The notes under the pieces: generated by a model
What the model was told of the DNA's origin: nothing
The model's input: the letters and a program-made list of their open reading frames with translations, nothing else
Databases searched by the model: none
Shown here: piece by piece, positions 1 to 6,456 of the stretch
Position numbering within the stretch: position 1 is the stretch's first letter
How the letters are laid out: the number at the start of each line of letters is the position of its first letter
Made by a program: the position numbers and the translations under genes
Assembly: GCA_900556195.1 (NCBI GenBank)
Contig: USOJ01000041.1
Location: 1 to 7,447, forward strand
Reading direction: 5' to 3'
Length of the DNA stretch: 7,447 nt
Origin: an uncultured Eubacteriales bacterium
GTDB taxonomy: Bacteria; Bacillota; Clostridia; Christensenellales; Borkfalkiaceae

Positions 1-63
1 CCGCACGAATACCGTGCGGCAGCCCTTTTCCGTAGCCCGTTATTCGCTAAAAGGGATATATGA
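1..63 (+). CDS. C-terminal end of an upstream gene (5' truncated by window edge)
   Basis: Frame 1 is open from the first base to a TGA at 61-63 and encodes 20 residues (starting PHEYRAAALF, ending AKRDI). The TGA overlaps the ATG at 60-62 of the next gene as ATGA, the classic arrangement of translationally coupled genes, and the ribosome site of the next gene (AAAAGGG, 49-55) lies inside this frame. This makes a real upstream coding region likely. In related genomes the genes just upstream of trmN6-like/rsmI include holB and the PSP1-domain protein YaaT, so this could be the tail of such a protein, but 20 residues are too few to identify it and I do not assign a function. Confidence 0.5.
   Translation, partial: PHEYRAAALFRSPLFAKRDI
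49..55 (+). promoter_or_regulatory. Ribosome binding site of the trmN6-like gene, possibly hairpin-masked
   Basis: AAAAGGG lies 4 nt before the ATG at 60. It is preceded by an exact complement, CCCTTTT at 23-29, and by a second complementary pair, TAGC (33-36) with GCTA (46-49), so the site could be masked by an imperfect hairpin. Ribosomes finishing the upstream gene would open it, consistent with coupling through the ATGA overlap. The masking is inferred from complementarity only. Confidence 0.45.
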
Positions 64-773
64 CGGAATTAAAAGAAAACGAAACGCTCGAAGACCTTTT
101 AATCGACGGGCTTAAAATTATACAGAGCAAAGACCTTTACCGCTTTTCGAGCGACGCGGTTCTCTTATCTAAATTCGCTTCTTTCAAAAAGGGCGATAAG
201 GTAATCGATCTGTGCGCGGGGTCGGGCATAGTGGGTCTGCATTTTTACGCTTTGCATAAAGACTTAAAGTCGGTAAAAGAAGTCGAAATTCAACCCGAAC
301 TTACCGACTTGTGCCGAAGAAGCGTAGAATATAACGGACTGCAATCCGTATTTACGGTCGATAATATCCCTTTGCAGGAATTGCCGACGGGCGAAAACGG
401 AAGATATTCGCTGGTTTTATGCAATCCTCCATATAAAAAAGCGGGTTCCGGCGAAACGAACCCGATAAAAAGCGTTGCGATCGCCCGCCACGAATTGACG
501 GTTACTTTCCCCGAAATAGTTTCGGCGGCTAAAAGGTTGCTTTGCCACGGCGGAAGATTTTGCGTATGCCAGCGTATAGAGCGGTTTACCGACGTTTTCG
601 CCGAAATGCGGAGCGCGGGGTTAGAGCCGTGTAAACTGCAATTCGTCTATACGGGGAACTCCGTCGAGCCGTATTTGTTTATGGTTGAGGGGGTAAAGGG
701 CGTCAGACGCAAGTTTACGGTTTTGCCGCCTATAAACAACCGGCTTACGCCGACAGTAAGACAAAAGGAGTAA
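60..773 (+). CDS. trmN6: tRNA1(Val) adenine-37 N6-methyltransferase (TrmN6/YfiC/YabB family)
   Basis: This is a 237-residue class I SAM-dependent methyltransferase of the family that methylates N6 of A37, next to the anticodon of tRNA1(Val), in the cytoplasm. SAM-binding motif I reads IDLCAGSGIVGL (residues 49-60). The acidic residue after strand 2 is in VEIQ (about 75-78). The catalytic motif NPPY (122-125) is typical of enzymes that methylate an exocyclic amino group. The N-terminal stretch LYRFSSDAVLLSKFA (26-40) is a hallmark of the YabB/YfiC family. Length fits the family (about 240-250). The ATG at 60 has a good ribosome site and overlaps the stop of the preceding frame. The gene ends 1 nt before rsmI, whose AAAGGAG ribosome site lies in the last codons here, so the two are co-transcribed. 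B. subtilis has the same pair with yazA between them; yazA is absent here. The family is clear; exact tRNA specificity is inferred from family. Confidence 0.88.
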   Translation: MTELKENETLEDLLIDGLKIIQSKDLYRFSSDAVLLSKFASFKKGDKVIDLCAGSGIVGLHFYALHKDLKSVKEVEIQPELTDLCRRSVEYNGLQSVFTVDNIPLQELPTGENGRYSLVLCNPPYKKAGSGETNPIKSVAIARHELTVTFPEIVSAAKRLLCHGGRFCVCQRIERFTDVFAEMRSAGLEPCKLQFVYTGNSVEPYLFMVEGVKGVRRKFTVLPPINNRLTPTVRQKE

Positions 774-774
774 A

Positions 775-1575
775 ATGTTATACTTCGTTTCAACGCCGAT
801 AGGCAACTTAAAAGATATATCGTACAGAGCGGTCGAAGTGCTTTCTTCGGTAGACGTAATCGCCTGCGAAGACACGCGCACTTCGCTTAAACTCTTAAAC
901 CGTTACGATATAAAAAAACGCCTCGTGGCGTATCATAAATTCAACGAAAAAACCGAGTGCGAAAAGATAATCGCCATGATAGAAGACGGGCTTAACATAG
1001 CCGTTATTTCGGACGCGGGTACGCCGCTCGTTTCCGATCCGGGCAACGCGCTTGCGAAAGAACTCCACGCAAGGGGAATCGCCTATACGGTCGTTCCGGG
1101 CGCTACGGCGTTCACTTCCGCGCTTCTTCTTTCGGGGCTCGATTCGGATAGGTTTTCGTTTATAGGCTTTCTGCCCGAAAAGAAGGACGAAGCGGAAAAA
1201 TTGCTTGAGCCTTATATAAATTTGCCGTCTACGCTGATTTTTTACAGCGCGCCGCACGACCTAAAAAAGACGATAAGCAGACTGTGTGAAATTTTAGGCG
1301 ACCGCGAAGCGGCTATAGTAAAAGAGATAACCAAAATTCACGAAAGCGTAGAGAGAATTAAATTGTCGCAGGGGACCTCCGAAGAAGAACCGCGCGGCGA
1401 ATACGTCATCGTCGTAGAGGGCGGTAAAACGCAGGAAAATCCGCTTAATACGCTTTCGATAGAAGAGCAGATAGACCTTTACGTCGCCGACGGATTAACT
1501 AAAATGGAAGCCGTAAAAAAGGTGGCGAAAGAACGCGGTCTTAAAAAATCGGAAGTGTACAAATATACGATTTAA
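775..1575 (+). CDS. rsmI: 16S rRNA (cytidine-1402-2'-O)-methyltransferase RsmI
   Basis: This 266-residue protein belongs to the tetrapyrrole-methylase fold. RsmI uses SAM to 2'-O-methylate C1402 of 16S rRNA in the decoding centre of the 30S subunit; together with RsmH it makes m4Cm1402. Seen in order: the N-terminal STPIGNL (residues 6-12), CEDTR (31-35), the SAM-site signature SDAGTPLVSDPG (79-90), VPGA (107-110) and GFLP (131-134). The C-terminal segment from about 232 to the end (DGLTKMEAVKKVAKERGLKK) is the small helical domain common in RsmI of Gram-positive bacteria. Length is slightly below the usual 275-290. The start is fixed by AAAGGAG at 764-770, 4 nt before the ATG, and by the 1-nt gap from the trmN6-like gene. 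No hairpin terminator follows directly; the first one downstream is at 1681-1721, so the transcript may run about 140 nt past the stop. Confidence 0.95.
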   Translation: MLYFVSTPIGNLKDISYRAVEVLSSVDVIACEDTRTSLKLLNRYDIKKRLVAYHKFNEKTECEKIIAMIEDGLNIAVISDAGTPLVSDPGNALAKELHARGIAYTVVPGATAFTSALLLSGLDSDRFSFIGFLPEKKDEAEKLLEPYINLPSTLIFYSAPHDLKKTISRLCEILGDREAAIVKEITKIHESVERIKLSQGTSEEEPRGEYVIVVEGGKTQENPLNTLSIEEQIDLYVADGLTKMEAVKKVAKERGLKKSEVYKYTI

Positions 1576-1624
1576 GATATTGCGTTTTATGATTTTTTTT
1601 CTTCTTAAAGCGGCGAAAAAAAAC

Positions 1625-1653
1625 TTGCTTTTTCCGCAAAAATAAGTTATAAT
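1625..1653 (+). promoter_or_regulatory. SigA-type promoter upstream of the MATE gene
   Basis: A TTGCTT -35 box (1625-1630), a 17-bp spacer and a perfect TATAAT -10 box (1648-1653) predict a transcript start near 1660. It lies on the 5' side of the hairpin terminator at 1681-1721, so its transcripts must read through that hairpin to reach the MATE gene. The -35 box sits inside an imperfect inverted repeat (GCGG near 1609 with TTTTTCCGC ending near 1637), which might be a binding site but is weak. Confidence 0.65.
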
Positions 1654-1664
1654 TTCAAACGAAA

Positions 1665-1733
1665 ATGAGTTGCAAAAATATGCGTAAATCCGATTTTCTC
1701 GGATTTGCGCAATTTTTTTTTGGCTTTTTTTAA
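1665..1733 (+). CDS. Possible 22-codon leader peptide running through the terminator
   Basis: An ATG at 1665, about 5 nt after the predicted transcript start, opens a 22-codon frame that passes through both arms of the terminator hairpin and its T-tract and stops with TAA at 1731-1733. A second in-frame ATG is at 1680. The C-terminal half is very rich in phenylalanine (ending AQFFFGFF), which follows largely from the T-tract itself. No convincing ribosome binding site precedes either ATG, so it would need leaderless or weak initiation. It is listed because translation through the hairpin would disrupt it and could switch on the MATE gene. It may equally be a chance frame. Confidence 0.22.
   Translation: MSCKNMRKSDFLGFAQFFFGFF
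1681..1721 (+). terminator. Strong intrinsic terminator, candidate attenuator of the MATE gene
   Basis: The left arm 1681-1693 (TGCGTAAATCCGA) pairs with 1699-1711 (TCGGATTTGCGCA) over 13 positions with one G-U wobble, around a 5-nt TTTTC loop. It is followed by AA and nine T (1713-1721), and a further T-run at 1725-1731. It ends any readthrough from rsmI. Because the only good promoter in the gap lies upstream of it, it may also act as an attenuator, giving a terminated RNA of roughly 60 nt. The sequence TCGGATT of the right arm recurs at 1735-1741, just before the MATE ribosome site, and could pair alternatively with AATCCGA (1687-1693). Confidence 0.85.
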
Positions 1734-1752
1734 TTCGGATTAAAGGTGAATT

Positions 1753-3126
1753 ATGGAAGAAGTACGACAAAACAAAATGGCGACGGACTCTGTCAAAAAA
1801 CTCTTTTGGAAACTTGGTTTACCCATGATTATTTCAATGGTTCTGCAAGCCCTTTATAACGTGGTCGACAGCGTATTCGTAGCGAATATGCAGGGTTCGG
1901 GCGCGCTTGCCAACGAGGCTCTCACGTTTGCGTTTCCAGTTCAGATTATGATTATCGCCGTAAGCGTAGGTACGGGCGTAGGGCTTAACGCTCTTTTATC
2001 GAAAAATCTGGGCGAACGCAATACCGAAAAAGTCAACGCCGTAGCGGGCAACGGCATATTTTTATGTTTGATTATATACGCCGTCTTTTTACTTTTCGGA
2101 TTATTTTTGTCCGATTGGTTTATCGGGTTGTTTTCAACGAATGCCGACGTTATAAAAATGGGCGCGGCGTACCTTCGTATCTGCGTTTGTTTTTCTCTCG
2201 GTTCGATAGGTTTTGCGGTATACGAAAGGTTTTTGCAAGCCACGGGCAAAACTATGTTTTCTACGATTGCGCAGATTTCGGGCGCGGTAACGAATATCGT
2301 TTTGGACTACGTTTTTATATTCCCGTTGGGGTTAGGCGTAGAAGGCGCGGCGTGGGCGACTATCATCGGGCAGTTCGTTTCGCTTTTTATCGCAATGGCG
2401 TTGCATTATTGCCTTAACAAGGAAATATGCGGACACCCTAAACATATCAGACCGTGTTGGGCTATTATAAAAGCCGTGTATAAAATAGGTATATCCGCGG
2501 CGTTGATGCAGGCTCTTTTGTCCGTTATGATGGCGGGTATGAACGCGATTTTGGGCGCGGCGAACGCAGATTCGACGGTACTCGTAGGCTCGTTCGGCAT
2601 ATATTATAAAATTCAGCAAATCGCCTTATTTTCGGCTTTCGGGTTATCGAATACCATTATCACCGTGTTGTCGTTCAACTACGGAATGAAAGATAAAAAG
2701 CGTTCGCTTGCCTGCGTGAAATACGGAATTATCGACACGCTTATAACTACGCTTATCATAACGGTGCTGTTCGAAATAATCGCCGTTCCGCTGTCGAAAC
2801 TCTTCGCATTGTCGGGCGGAAGTTCGTCGGTTCTCGTGGACGTGTGCGCCAAAGCGACGAGAATTGCGAGTTTAAGTTTTGTGTTTATGGGGTTCAACGT
2901 TGCCGTTCAGGGGGTGTTGCAGGCTCTCGGCTACGCCGTAAAGCCTCTTATCACCGCGTTTTTACGGCTCGTAGCGTTTGCTTTCCCCGTGGCGTATCTG
3001 TTTACGCTTTCGGCAGACGTAATAAACGTAGTATGGTGGACTTTTCCGATTGCGGAAGTTCTGACCTGTATAGTTTCGGCTGTATTTTTGCGGCAGGCTA
3101 TCAAAACAAAAATCGACGAGATATAA
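1753..3126 (+). CDS. MATE family multidrug/cation antiporter
   Basis: This 457-residue inner-membrane protein has about 12 hydrophobic segments in two homologous halves (about residues 17-220 and 240-450), the layout of MATE exporters that expel cationic drugs or metabolites in exchange for Na+ or H+. Family landmarks visible: GLPMIISMVLQALYNVVDSVFV (about 22-43) in the first helix, the YERFLQATGK segment (157-166), VLDYVFIFPLGLGVEGAAWAT (183-203) near the end of the N-half, and SFNYG (307-311) in the C-half. Length matches the MepA/NorM range. The best resemblance, by eye, is to the MepA/DinF-like branch common in Clostridia; the substrate cannot be read from sequence. The ATG at 1753 has an AAAGGTG ribosome site (1742-1748) at a 4-nt spacing. 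It is a single-gene unit: a promoter plus terminator lie before it and a hairpin follows the stop. Expression is possibly controlled by attenuation at 1681-1721. Confidence 0.93.
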   Translation: MEEVRQNKMATDSVKKLFWKLGLPMIISMVLQALYNVVDSVFVANMQGSGALANEALTFAFPVQIMIIAVSVGTGVGLNALLSKNLGERNTEKVNAVAGNGIFLCLIIYAVFLLFGLFLSDWFIGLFSTNADVIKMGAAYLRICVCFSLGSIGFAVYERFLQATGKTMFSTIAQISGAVTNIVLDYVFIFPLGLGVEGAAWATIIGQFVSLFIAMALHYCLNKEICGHPKHIRPCWAIIKAVYKIGISAALMQALLSVMMAGMNAILGAANADSTVLVGSFGIYYKIQQIALFSAFGLSNTIITVLSFNYGMKDKKRSLACVKYGIIDTLITTLIITVLFEIIAVPLSKLFALSGGSSSVLVDVCAKATRIASLSFVFMGFNVAVQGVLQALGYAVKPLITAFLRLVAFAFPVAYLFTLSADVINVVWWTFPIAEVLTCIVSAVFLRQAIKTKIDEI

Positions 3127-3130
3127 ACGA

Positions 3131-3167
3131 CAAGCCCGCGAAACGATTGATCCGTTTCGCGGGCTTG
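3131..3167. terminator. Perfect 15-bp hairpin between convergent genes, likely bidirectional terminator
   Basis: CAAGCCCGCGAAACG (3131-3145) pairs perfectly with 3153-3167 around a 7-nt loop. With one bulged A at 3130 the stem can extend by AACG/CGTT (3126-3129 with 3168-3171). It lies 4 nt after the MATE stop and 22 nt beyond the glyS stop on the other strand, so it can end both transcripts. Neither side has a good T-tract (TTAATC on plus, TCGTTTATAT on minus), so efficiency is uncertain and it may serve mainly as a 3'-end stabiliser. Confidence 0.7.
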
Positions 3168-3189
3168 CGTTAATCTATGAAATTTTGTA

Positions 3190-4572
3190 TCAAAGAGTGA
3201 TTTTTTCGGTTACGTAAGAAACGAGTTCGGAAATCGGAAGACGGATTTGTTCCATAGTGTCGCGGTCGCGGAGCGTAACGGTGTCGTCGCTTAAAGTGTC
3301 GAAATCGACGGTTACGCAGAAAGGCGTGCCGATTTCGTCCTGACGGCGATAGCGTTTTCCGATAGAGCCGGCGTCGTCGTAAGTACACATAAAGCGCTTG
3401 CTAAGCGTCTTATAGACCTCTTTTGCCTTTTCGCCCATTTCCTTTTTCTGTAACGGAAGAACCGCTACTTTGTAGGCGGCGAGAGCGGGGTGGAAACGCA
3501 TTACTACGCGGGTTTCGCCGTTTTCGAGCGTTTCTTCGTCGTAGGCTTCGGATAAAACCGCAAGCATAAGTCTGTCCGCGCCGATAGAATACTCGATATC
3601 GTATGGGATATATTTCTCGTTCGTGATCGGGTCGACGTATTGCATACTCTTGCCCGAATATTCCTGATGGCGGGAAAGATCGTAGTTGGTACGGTTGTGA
3701 ATACCGTTGAGTTCCGACCAGCCCATCGGGAAGAGATACTGAATGTCGCATGCGCATTTTGCGTAGTGCGCGAGTTTGTCGTGGTCTTTATAGCGGAGAT
3801 GTTCGGGGTTGAATCCGAGCGAAACGAGATAATCCCAAGCCGCTTTTTTGTATTGTTCGTAATATTCGAGGTCGGTGCCTTCTTTGCAGAACCATTGATG
3901 TTCCATCTGCTCGAATTCGATAGTTCTGAAAATGAAGTTGCCGGGCGTGATTTCGTTTCTGAACGCCTTACCTATCTGCGCTATGCCGAAAGGAATTTTG
4001 GCGCGCATACTGCGCTGAACGTTCTGGAAGTTTACGAATTCTCCCTGCGCCGTTTCGGGGCGAAGATAAATCTTGTTCTGATTCGCGTCTGTAACGCCTC
4101 TCGAAGTTTCGAACATAAGGTTGAAGTTTCTGATAGGCGTCCAGTTGAATTTGCCGCAAATCGGGCATTTAACCTGATGTTCGTTGATGTACGCTTCCAT
4201 TTCTTCGTACGTCATCGTGTCGGGGTTGACCTTGCCGTGCGAGTGCGCTTCGATAAGGTTGTCCGCGCGTTCGCGGGTTTTACATTCCTTGCAGTCCATT
4301 TTGGGGTCGGAGAAACTCGTGGTGTGTCCCGAGGCTTCCCATACTCTGCTGTTCATAAGTATAGCCGCGTCCACGCCGAAGGAGTTTTCGCCTTCCTGAA
4401 CGAATCTCTTCCACCAACTGCGTTTGATGTTGTTCTTTATTTCAACGCCTATCGGACCGTAGTCCCAGGTGTTGCCCATGCCGCCGTAAATATCACTGCC
4501 CGCGAAGATGATTCCGCGTTGTTTGCAGAGGTTTACGAGTTTGTCCATAGTTACGGCTCTTTTTTCTTCCAT
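3190..4572 (-). CDS. glyS: Glycyl-tRNA synthetase, alpha2 (single-chain) type
   Basis: This 460-residue class II synthetase joins glycine to tRNA(Gly) using ATP in the cytoplasm. It is the homodimeric type, not the separate alpha/beta type. Seen from the chosen start: GNTWDYGPIGVEIKNNIK (33-50), two CxxC pairs at C94/C97 and C136/C139 (a likely zinc site), RPETAQGEFVNF (171-182), class II motif 2 FRNEITPGNFIFRTIEFEQME (204-224), motif 3 GADRLMLAVL (331-340), and the C-terminal anticodon-binding domain from about HPALAAYKVAVLPL (361-374). Length is normal (about 460). The frame extends to an ATG at 4611, but I prefer the ATG at 4572: GGAG (minus strand, 4585-4582) lies 9 nt before it, and 4611 would sit about 8 nt from the predicted transcript start with no ribosome site. 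It has its own promoter and is divergent from glnS. The leader of about 47 nt is too short for a T-box. Confidence 0.97.
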   Translation of the reverse strand: MEEKRAVTMDKLVNLCKQRGIIFAGSDIYGGMGNTWDYGPIGVEIKNNIKRSWWKRFVQEGENSFGVDAAILMNSRVWEASGHTTSFSDPKMDCKECKTRERADNLIEAHSHGKVNPDTMTYEEMEAYINEHQVKCPICGKFNWTPIRNFNLMFETSRGVTDANQNKIYLRPETAQGEFVNFQNVQRSMRAKIPFGIAQIGKAFRNEITPGNFIFRTIEFEQMEHQWFCKEGTDLEYYEQYKKAAWDYLVSLGFNPEHLRYKDHDKLAHYAKCACDIQYLFPMGWSELNGIHNRTNYDLSRHQEYSGKSMQYVDPITNEKYIPYDIEYSIGADRLMLAVLSEAYDEETLENGETRVVMRFHPALAAYKVAVLPLQKKEMGEKAKEVYKTLSKRFMCTYDDAGSIGKRYRRQDEIGTPFCVTVDFDTLSDDTVTLRDRDTMEQIRLPISELVSYVTEKITL

Positions 4573-4625
4573 AAAAATAATCTCCGTTTGGTTGCGAATG
4601 GTTTTTCGCAAAGATTTCGCTAATT

Positions 4626-4654
4626 ATTTTAACCCGTTTGGCGAAATAAGTCAA
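4626..4654 (-). promoter_or_regulatory. glyS promoter
   Basis: On the minus strand, TTGACT (-35, 4654-4649) and TAAAAT (-10, 4631-4626) are separated by 17 bp. Transcription should start near 4619, giving a leader of about 47 nt that carries a 7-bp hairpin (TTGCGAA 4592-4598 with TTCGCAA 4605-4611) and then the GGAG ribosome site. An AT-rich tract upstream (4655-4675) could act as an UP element. Confidence 0.75.
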
Positions 4655-4691
4655 GTATTATAATTTAATTATATAAAGCCGCATAAAATTA

Positions 4692-4720
4692 TTGTAAATT
4701 TTCGCTTTGTGTGCTAAAAT
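4692..4720 (+). promoter_or_regulatory. glnS promoter with extended -10
   Basis: TTGTAA (-35, 4692-4697), a 17-bp spacer and TAAAAT (-10, 4715-4720) preceded by TGC (extended -10, 4712-4714) predict a start near 4727 and a leader of about 24 nt with a short ribosome site (GAAGG, 4738-4742). It is divergent from the glyS promoter; the two -35 boxes are under 40 bp apart, so the polymerases may compete or share upstream AT-rich DNA. Confidence 0.7.
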
Positions 4721-4750
4721 GTATTCAATCAATATACGAAGGCTGTTATT

Positions 4751-6382
4751 ATGGAAGCGAATAACTTTATCGAAGATATCATTAACGAAGAACTTGCCGA
4801 AGGCGTGAACACGGTAGTGCATACCCGTTTCCCGCCCGAACCGAACGGCTATCTGCACGTCGGGCACGCAAAATCGCTGTGCCTTAACTTCGGCACCGCC
4901 GAAAAATACGGCGGCATGTGCAATCTGTTTTTCGACGATACCAACCCGTCGAAAGAAAAGACCGAGTACGTCGAAGCGATTAAGGCGGATATCGAATGGC
5001 TCGGCTTTAAATGGTACGAAATTCACTACGCGTCCGACTTTTTCGACGAGATTTACCAAAGGGCGATAAAACTCATCAAAGACGGAAAGGCTTTCGTCTG
5101 CGACTGGTCGGCGGAAGAGATTTCGGCTAACCGCGGAACGCTTACCGAACCCGGTAAAGAAAGCCCGTGGAGAAACAGAAGCGTAGAAGAAAACCTTCGG
5201 CTTTTCGAGGGGATGAAGAACGGCGAATTCAAGGACGGCGAAAAGACGCTCCGCGCCAAAATCGATATGGCTTCGCCTAACATAAATATGCGCGACCCCG
5301 TAATTTACAGAGTGCTCCGCGCGACTCACCACAGAACGGGCGACAAGTGGTGCATTTATCCCATGTACGATTTCGCTCACCCCATATGCGATTCCATGCA
5401 GGGCGTAACCTATTCGCTCTGCACGCTCGAATTCGAAGACCACAGACCGCTTTATAACTGGGTCATCGAGAACACGGGCGTAGAACATAAACCCAGACAG
5501 ATAGAGTTCGCAAGGCTCAATATAACCAACACGGTTATGAGTAAGCGTTACCTTAAAAAACTCGTCGAAGACAAGGCGGTTACGGGGTGGGACGATCCGC
5601 GTATGCCCACTTTAACCGGGCTTCGCGCAAGGGGCGTTCCCGCGCAGGCTCTTAAAAACTTCTGCGAAGCGATAGGCGTGGCGAAAGCCAATTCCGAAAT
5701 AGAAGTAGGTTATTTCGAACACTTCATAAGAGATTATCTCAATCTTCACGCCGAAAGGGCTATGGCGGTGTTCGAACCGCTTAAAGTTACCTTGACGAAC
5801 TTCCCCGACGGTAACGAAGAAGAGAATTTCGAAATCAACCCCAACGACGAAGCCGCGGGTGCGAGAAAGATAACCGTTTCGAAGCATATCTATATCGATA
5901 AAGAAGATTTCTCGCTCGACCCGCCGCCGAAGTATTTCCGTCTTAAAGAGGGCGGTTACGTAAGACTTAAAAACGCATATATCATAAAGTGCGACGAAGT
6001 CGTTCTTGGCGAAGACGGAGAAGTTAAAGAACTTAAATGTTCTTACGTTCCCGAATCGAGAAGCGGAAACGACACGAGCGGCATAAAAGTAAAGGGCGTT
6101 ATCCACTGGGTAAACGCGAACGACGCGGTCGATTGCGAGATAAGAAAATACGATTATCTGCTTAAAGACGCGGCGTACCCCGGTCAGGATTTTTCGGAAC
6201 GCATGAATTACGACAGCGTACACGTCTATAACGGCAAAGCCGAAAAATATCTCGCGGAAGTCAACGACGGAACGAGTTTCCAACTTATGCGCAAAGGCTA
6301 CTATAAGAAACTCACCGAAAACGGAAAACTCGTTTTATCCGAGATAGTGTCGCTTAAAGACGGCTATAAACCCCAAAAATAA
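4751..6382 (+). CDS. glnS: Glutaminyl-tRNA synthetase
   Basis: This 543-residue class I synthetase charges tRNA(Gln) directly with glutamine. The Rossmann core starts with RFPPEPNGYLHVGHAKS (26-42), which holds the HIGH-type motif HVGH (36-39). FDDTNP (61-66), DKWCIYPMYDFAHPICD (198-214), SLCTLEFEDHRPLYNW (222-237) and GWDDPRMPTL (279-288) distinguish GlnRS from most bacterial GluRS. The KMSKS-type loop is VMSKR (262-266). The last 200 or so residues fit the two beta-barrel anticodon-binding domains of GlnRS. Length is close to E. coli GlnRS (554). The ATG at 4751 is the first in frame after the promoter and aligns with the usual N-terminus. There is no recognisable terminator before the next promoter at 6403, so some transcripts may continue into the CvpA-like gene. 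Many Bacillota lack GlnRS and make Gln-tRNA through GatCAB, so its presence is mildly informative about lineage. Confidence 0.96.
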   Translation: MEANNFIEDIINEELAEGVNTVVHTRFPPEPNGYLHVGHAKSLCLNFGTAEKYGGMCNLFFDDTNPSKEKTEYVEAIKADIEWLGFKWYEIHYASDFFDEIYQRAIKLIKDGKAFVCDWSAEEISANRGTLTEPGKESPWRNRSVEENLRLFEGMKNGEFKDGEKTLRAKIDMASPNINMRDPVIYRVLRATHHRTGDKWCIYPMYDFAHPICDSMQGVTYSLCTLEFEDHRPLYNWVIENTGVEHKPRQIEFARLNITNTVMSKRYLKKLVEDKAVTGWDDPRMPTLTGLRARGVPAQALKNFCEAIGVAKANSEIEVGYFEHFIRDYLNLHAERAMAVFEPLKVTLTNFPDGNEEENFEINPNDEAAGARKITVSKHIYIDKEDFSLDPPPKYFRLKEGGYVRLKNAYIIKCDEVVLGEDGEVKELKCSYVPESRSGNDTSGIKVKGVIHWVNANDAVDCEIRKYDYLLKDAAYPGQDFSERMNYDSVHVYNGKAEKYLAEVNDGTSFQLMRKGYYKKLTENGKLVLSEIVSLKDGYKPQK

Positions 6383-6402
6383 TCGTTAAAAAGGCAAAAG
6401 CG

Positions 6403-6431
6403 TTGACAAATCGCCGCGACGGTGGTAGAAT
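6403..6431 (+). promoter_or_regulatory. Consensus promoter of the CvpA-like gene
   Basis: A perfect TTGACA -35 box (6403-6408), a 17-bp spacer and TAGAAT (-10, 6426-6431) preceded by TGG (extended -10) predict a start near 6438, about 19 nt before the ATG at 6457. A modest ribosome site (GAGAA, 6446-6450) lies between. This is the best-matching promoter in the window. Confidence 0.82.
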
Positions 6432-6456
6432 ATAAACGGAGAAACGAGAAAAAGTT

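Noticed and set aside
1..19. Hairpin CCGCACG/CGTGCGG at the window edge, first read as a terminator
   Set aside because: It has no T-tract and lies in a frame that stays open to an ATGA overlap with the next gene, so it is more likely coding sequence.
1609..1637. Imperfect inverted repeat around the -35 box of the MATE promoter, as a repressor operator
   Set aside because: Only GCGG plus an A/T run match, with unpaired bases between them; in AT-rich DNA this is easily chance, and no adjacent regulator gene supports it.
1576..1680. Possible riboswitch in front of the MATE gene
   Set aside because: The predicted leader before the terminator is only about 20 nt, too short for a known aptamer, and no guanidine or other aptamer motif is visible.
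3640..4623. A 327-codon open frame on the plus strand opposite glyS
   Set aside because: It lies wholly antisense to a clear glycyl-tRNA synthetase, has no recognisable domain and an unnatural composition rich in F, V, R and A. It results from codon bias in glyS.
4658..5488. A 276-codon open frame on the minus strand opposite glnS
   Set aside because: It is antisense to the conserved GlnRS catalytic core, has a skewed composition and runs into the divergent promoter region; a codon-bias shadow.
5612..6283. A 223-codon open frame on the minus strand opposite the 3' half of glnS
   Set aside because: Same reasoning: antisense to the anticodon-binding domain, with no ribosome site or promoter and no recognisable family.
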